In this document: piece after piece, positions 60,675-64,000 of the stretch
Position numbering within the stretch: position 1 is the first letter of the stretch
Layout: each line of letters begins with the position of its first letter
DNA from: Streptomyces sp. HUAS YS2
GTDB taxonomy: Bacteria; Actinomycetota; Actinomycetes; Streptomycetales; Streptomycetaceae
Length of the DNA stretch: 64,000 nucleotides
Direction: 5' to 3'
Assembly: GCF_033343995.1 (NCBI RefSeq)
Contig: NZ_CP137573.1
Location: forward strand, 496,001 to 560,000
Translations under genes and position numbers: made by a program
The notes under the pieces: generated by a model
Told to the model about the DNA's origin: nothing
Database searches by the model: none
What the model saw: the letters and a program-made list of their open reading frames with translations, nothing else

Positions 60675-62414
60675 TCAGTTCGCGTTCACGAGGCCGTGGG
60701 CGGGGACGGTGACAGTCCGTCGGCCAGGCGTGCCTCCGAGGACGACCTTGCGCAGGGCGCTGTTGTTGTCGAGGTTGGTCTCCTTCAGCCTCTTGGCCGG
60801 GTTGGCGAGGACCTGGATGTAGTAGGTGCCGTTGGGCAGGTCCGTGATGTCGAAGGACTGTCCCGGCAGGTCCTGGGTGTACGTGTCACCGGAGCCGACG
60901 TCCAGTACCTCGCGGACGGAGATGGAGTTCTCCTGGCCGCAGGCGGTGGACAGGTCGGTGTTGTTCGGGTGCCAGTTGGCGTTCTTCACCGTGTAGTCGA
61001 CGGCGTCGGTGTTGGCGAGGCAGAAGGCCTCCTTGCCGCTGCGGACCGCTTCCTTCTTGTCGGCCTTCAGCAGCCGGTAGCTGGCGAAGTCGGTGAAGTG
61101 CCAGTGCACGTGGCCGGGGCGCGGGTCCCACTCCATGGTGCCGGTGGGGGTGTAGCCGACCTGCTTGCCCTGGGCGTCGTAGAAGTACTGGTAGGCGTCC
61201 ATCTTGGCCTTGCCGGGTGAGCGGAAGCCGTCCACGACGAGCTGGGCCGGGCCGGCGTTCCAGACGTTCGCGCTGAAGGCGAGGTAGTCCTTGCCGGGGA
61301 TGTCCTGGACGCCACCGTCGCTGATCATGATGCCGTAGGCCGGCAAAGACCGCAGGTCGGGCTTGGGGACGTTCGGGACGGACGGGGTCCCGGTGGGGCG
61401 CGCGGACCGGGGGGCGAGGGCGGGGGCCTTGCGCGAGCCGTCGGTCTGCCCGGGGGTGTCACCGGCGGCCTGGACACCGGCGCGCCCGGCCTGCTGCACC
61501 TTCAGCGCCCACGGCAGTGCCGGGGGCGCGGCCTTCAGCGGCCCGTGGCCGACGTTGTACGAGGGGCCGGCGCCGCTGGTCTGCGGTGCGCCGGCCTGGG
61601 CGGGGGTCGGGGCGTGGGCTGCTCCGTGCCCTGTGTGGGCGGAGGATGCCTGGTGCGCGGAGCCATGTCCGGCGTGTTCCCCGGCTGCGGCCGACCGGGC
61701 GCTCTCCCAGCTGCGTTCCTCGACGGTGAGCTTCACCTTGGCGGGCTTGTCGGCGATGCCGAAGAGGTCCCGGTACTTCTTGGCGACCCTGACCTCGGCC
61801 GTGTACGCCCCCGCGGCGAGCTTCACGGGCTCGGTGTAGGAACCGCCGTAGGTGTTGGCGGCCCACCCCTTCTCGACGCCCCACACGGAGCCGAGGGTGA
61901 AGGGGTTGCTGGGGCAGCTCTCCGGATACTTCGAGGTGGCGGGCGCGTCGGGCCGGATGCGTCCGCTGGCGTTGTTCGGGCAGAAGCTCTCCGCGCGGCT
62001 GACGACGACCTTGCCGTCCTTGTCCCTGACGGTGATCTTGGCGAACCCCGGCAGCCCGGAGAAGTCCTTCACGGTACCCAGGGGCAACGGCTTCGCCTTG
62101 CTCCTGCCGCCCTCGAACACGGTCTGGGTGACGGTCACCGGATCCTTGAAGGACTTCCGGGTCACCTTCAGCTCCAGCGGCCTCCCCTCGGCCGTGAGGT
62201 ACGTGCCCAGGTCCAGCCAGACGCCCGGATCCTCCTTCCACGAGGTGAGCGTGACCGATCCGGTCGCCGCGACGAGGCTCAGCCGCGGCCCCGTCGCGGC
62301 CGTCGCCTGCTCCGGCGCGGCGGTCATGAATCCGACCGTCACCGCCATCGCGGCGACAGCCGTGGTCCCCGCGAGCAGCGGCCGCGGAAGCCGGTTGGTG
62401 CGCGTCGTACTCAT
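60675..62414 (-). CDS. Secreted lysyl-oxidase-family protein
   Basis: 579 residues, ATG at 62414. The signal peptide has LLAGTTAVAAMAVTVGFMTA and ends near EQATA. The N-terminal 200 residues are beta-rich; a His/Ala/Gly-rich linker (HAGHGSAHQASSAHTGHGAA) follows. The C-terminal domain has GTMEWDPRPGHVHWHFTDFA with the HxHxH copper site, then TACGQENSISVREVLDVGSG and PNGTYYIQVLANPAKRLKET. Predicted extracellular copper amine oxidase. The His-rich linker may help load copper. Confidence 0.85.
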   Translation of the reverse strand: MSTTRTNRLPRPLLAGTTAVAAMAVTVGFMTAAPEQATAATGPRLSLVAATGSVTLTSWKEDPGVWLDLGTYLTAEGRPLELKVTRKSFKDPVTVTQTVFEGGRSKAKPLPLGTVKDFSGLPGFAKITVRDKDGKVVVSRAESFCPNNASGRIRPDAPATSKYPESCPSNPFTLGSVWGVEKGWAANTYGGSYTEPVKLAAGAYTAEVRVAKKYRDLFGIADKPAKVKLTVEERSWESARSAAAGEHAGHGSAHQASSAHTGHGAAHAPTPAQAGAPQTSGAGPSYNVGHGPLKAAPPALPWALKVQQAGRAGVQAAGDTPGQTDGSRKAPALAPRSARPTGTPSVPNVPKPDLRSLPAYGIMISDGGVQDIPGKDYLAFSANVWNAGPAQLVVDGFRSPGKAKMDAYQYFYDAQGKQVGYTPTGTMEWDPRPGHVHWHFTDFASYRLLKADKKEAVRSGKEAFCLANTDAVDYTVKNANWHPNNTDLSTACGQENSISVREVLDVGSGDTYTQDLPGQSFDITDLPNGTYYIQVLANPAKRLKETNLDNNSALRKVVLGGTPGRRTVTVPAHGLVNAN

Positions 62415-62768
62415 CGTTCTCTCGTCCTCCGGATGCTGTGGAGAAAGCCAAATCGGTCGCGGCCCGGCGGGAGGTCACCGCCCCGGGGCTGACGCGGTAT
62501 GCGGTGCTCGGTGCACCTGCGCTATGAGAGGAAGGCATCGAGCGTCCGGTTGTCCGGAACGCGGAAACGTCAGGATGTTGGCCGGAAGTCGTTCCCGCGA
62601 CGAAAGTCGGGTACGACGGCCAACGCGTCATCTCACCAGGGGAAACGGGAACGATTCGGAAAGCGCCGAGCAGGTCTCGCCTGGCCCGAAAGCGCCGACC
62701 CTGATCCGGCGAGGAAGAAAACCACCCTGGCGAGGCCACTCTGCCGCTGGGCGCAGGCTGCCGGGGAG
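62415..62768. other. 354-bp intergenic region
   Basis: Separates the lysyl-oxidase start from the end of the PLP-enzyme gene. Nothing else recognised beyond the expected promoter space; no clear -35/-10 pair could be assigned. Confidence 0.4.
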
Positions 62769-63791
62769 CTACGAGGCCGGGGACGGGGCGGCCGCCGGGG
62801 CGCGGTTCCAGTGCATTCGGGACCACGGCAGGGCCAGCTCGCTCTGACCGGAGACCTCTCGCGGGGCGAGGTCCGCGATCCGCGCGGCCTCGTGGTGGCG
62901 GGCGTAGACGGTGTCGACGTAGCGGTGTCCCGTGTCGGCGGCGAGGAAGAGGACCGTCCGCTCTGGGGAGTGTTCCCGTTCATGGCGGGCCGCGAGGTAG
63001 CCGGCGCCGGTCGACAGCCCGGCGAAGACGGCGTGCCGCCGCAGCAGGTCGATGCTGCCGGCCAGCGCCGCATGGAAGGAGATCCAGTGGAGGGTGTCGT
63101 ACAGCTCGTGCGCGACGTTCCCGAAGGGGATGGAGCTGCCGATTCCGGCGATGATGATCTCGGGGTCGGAGACGTGTTCGGCGCCGAACGTGACGCTGCC
63201 GTAAGGCTGGACGCCCACGAGTTCGACGTCGGCCGGGCCGTTTGCCGCCCCGCGCAGGTAGCGGGCGAGTGCGCCCGTGGAAGCCCCCGATCCGACCCCG
63301 CCGACGACGGTGAGCCGCTCCCCGCCCGTGGCCTCCCGGATCCGGTCGGCGATCTCGCGGTAGCCGAAGTAGTGGATGTTGTCGTGGTACTGCCGCATCC
63401 AGTGGTACTCGGGGTGTGCGGCGAGGATCTCGTGGATCCGTTCCACGCGCCGCTTCTGATCGAGCTTGAGGTCGCTGCACGGTTCCATCTGCTCCAGCGT
63501 CGCCCCGAGTACGGCGAGCTGGATGCGCAACGTATGGTCCACCGTCGTCGAGCCGACGATGTGGCAGCGCATACCGTGGCGGTGACAGGCCAGGGCGAGG
63601 GCGTACGCGTAGATACCGCTGGAGCTGTCCAGCAGGGTGTCTCCGCGGCGCACCGCACCGGTGTCGAGAAGGTGGCGTACCGCCGCGAGTGCGGAGACCA
63701 CCTTCATCGTCTCAAAGCGCAGGCAGACGAGCCGGTCGTCGAGGCGTATCAGGTCCGGTCGGCCGATCGCCTCCGCGATGTGCTGGTCCAT
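62769..63791 (-). CDS. PLP-dependent cysteine-synthase-like enzyme
   Basis: 340 residues, ATG at 63791. The Schiff-base Lys is in RFETMKVVSALAAVRHLL, the substrate loop in TLLDSSSGIYAYALALACH, and the phosphate loop in LTVVGGVGSGASTGALARYL; FAGLSTGAGYLAARHE comes later. Fold-type II beta-replacing enzyme. The upstream GHMP-kinase-like gene overlaps its start by about 80 bases, so the two are coupled and may form a two-step pathway of amino-acid phosphorylation then replacement. Confidence 0.8.
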   Translation of the reverse strand: MDQHIAEAIGRPDLIRLDDRLVCLRFETMKVVSALAAVRHLLDTGAVRRGDTLLDSSSGIYAYALALACHRHGMRCHIVGSTTVDHTLRIQLAVLGATLEQMEPCSDLKLDQKRRVERIHEILAAHPEYHWMRQYHDNIHYFGYREIADRIREATGGERLTVVGGVGSGASTGALARYLRGAANGPADVELVGVQPYGSVTFGAEHVSDPEIIIAGIGSSIPFGNVAHELYDTLHWISFHAALAGSIDLLRRHAVFAGLSTGAGYLAARHEREHSPERTVLFLAADTGHRYVDTVYARHHEAARIADLAPREVSGQSELALPWSRMHWNRAPAAAPSPAS

Positions 63792-64000
63792 CCAGGGTCT
63801 CCTTGGTGGTGGTGAAGGTCGTGAAGGTCCGGGTGGCGGGGATGCCGTGGGCGTCCAGGGCGTGCAGGCAACTGCGCACGCGATGCCGCAGGCCGGTCAC
63901 GGCCGGGTCGAACAGCACGCCCGCCACCGAGCCGCTGTGCGCGATCTGGACGCCGGCCGCTCCGACCCGCCGGGCGATTCCGCTCAACGCGTCGAACTCC
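63712..64000 (-). CDS. GHMP-kinase-like protein, C-terminal part (cut by window end)
   Basis: The frame enters from the window edge with FDALSGIARRVGAAGVQIAH and SGSVAGVLFDPAVTG, the helix and glycine loop near the C-terminus of GHMP kinases (PduX/homoserine kinase type), then RTFTTFTTTKETL. It overlaps the start of the PLP-enzyme gene. N-terminal ATP-binding part lies outside. Confidence 0.6.
   Translation of the reverse strand, partial: EFDALSGIARRVGAAGVQIAHSGSVAGVLFDPAVTGLRHRVRSCLHALDAHGIPATRTFTTFTTTKETLDGPAHRGGDRPTGPDTPRRPARLPAL

Noticed and set aside
1..64000. tRNA, rRNA or CRISPR features
   Set aside because: No tRNA-like cloverleaf with a TTCGA arm, rRNA sequence or spaced direct-repeat array was noticed; a covariance-model scan would be needed to exclude them fully.

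Overview
The window is GC-rich actinobacterial DNA and almost certainly from a Streptomyces chromosome. Support comes from strong third-position GC, many GTG starts with ATGA/GTGA overlaps, two GlxA-type regulators, hydrophobic mini-proteins, a lysyl-oxidase-like secreted protein and an srs-type phenolic-lipid operon. The density of IS elements, truncated genes and frameshifted relics suggests an accessory (arm-like) part of the chromosome.

Region by region. 0-1.3 kb holds no clear gene apart from a truncated ADF/cofilin-like fragment. 1.3-6.9 kb is the most interesting locus: an HTTM membrane protein (frameshifted), a 41-codon ORF, a W-x-LFAPxP protein, a MauE/MauD-like redox pair, two tandem Cys-rich peptide genes (one frameshifted, one intact with eight Cys in its core), an ABC exporter without a peptidase domain, and an S26 signal peptidase. 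I read it as an export and disulfide-maturation system for a small Cys-rich secreted peptide, resembling SDP-type toxin loci in its HTTM component. 6.9-10.9 kb carries an IS5-type element inserted in an oligopeptide-transporter ATPase remnant, a DHFR-like reductase, transposase debris and a protein with three tandem HTH-like repeats. 11-20.9 kb holds a GlxA-like regulator, small stress-type proteins, a pyruvate oxidase, an IS110 element, an FMN glutamate-synthase-like protein and a secreted propeller/DUF11/RTX protein. 21.7-33 kb mixes a beta-lactamase-fold protein, a small secreted lectin, a broken YciI gene, a GNAT, a divergent MocR/DJ-1 pair, an RsbU-type phosphatase and a deletion-fused oxidoreductase/epimerase relic; a 96-98 bp inverted duplication brackets about 9 kb of it. 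33-42 kb has small unknowns, a GNAT, a GYD protein, an arginase-family protein, a Ser/Thr kinase and a divergent cupin/GlxA pair.

42.4-45.2 kb shows a complete insertion event: a 1.96 kb ISL3-family element with an 8-bp target duplication and a non-transposase passenger gene splits a methyltransferase that was translationally coupled to a GT1 glycosyltransferase (45.1-46.4 kb). 46.4-54.9 kb holds a serine hydrolase, a DUF4097 protein with palindromic TTGCAA sites upstream, a TfoX-like protein, DUF899, eroded hydrolase and TetR/MFS relics, an acyltransferase, an alpha/beta hydrolase and an orphan VapB-like antitoxin. 55.0-59.7 kb is a type III PKS / ICMT-like methyltransferase / FAD oxidoreductase operon with a divergent UbiA-type prenyltransferase and a nearby SDR. 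59.7-64 kb ends with a disordered protein, a small YkuD-motif protein, the lysyl-oxidase-like protein, and a PLP enzyme preceded by a GHMP-kinase-like gene cut by the window edge.

All calls come from reading the sequence and from family knowledge; no database search was run. Frameshifts described as decay could in part be assembly errors.
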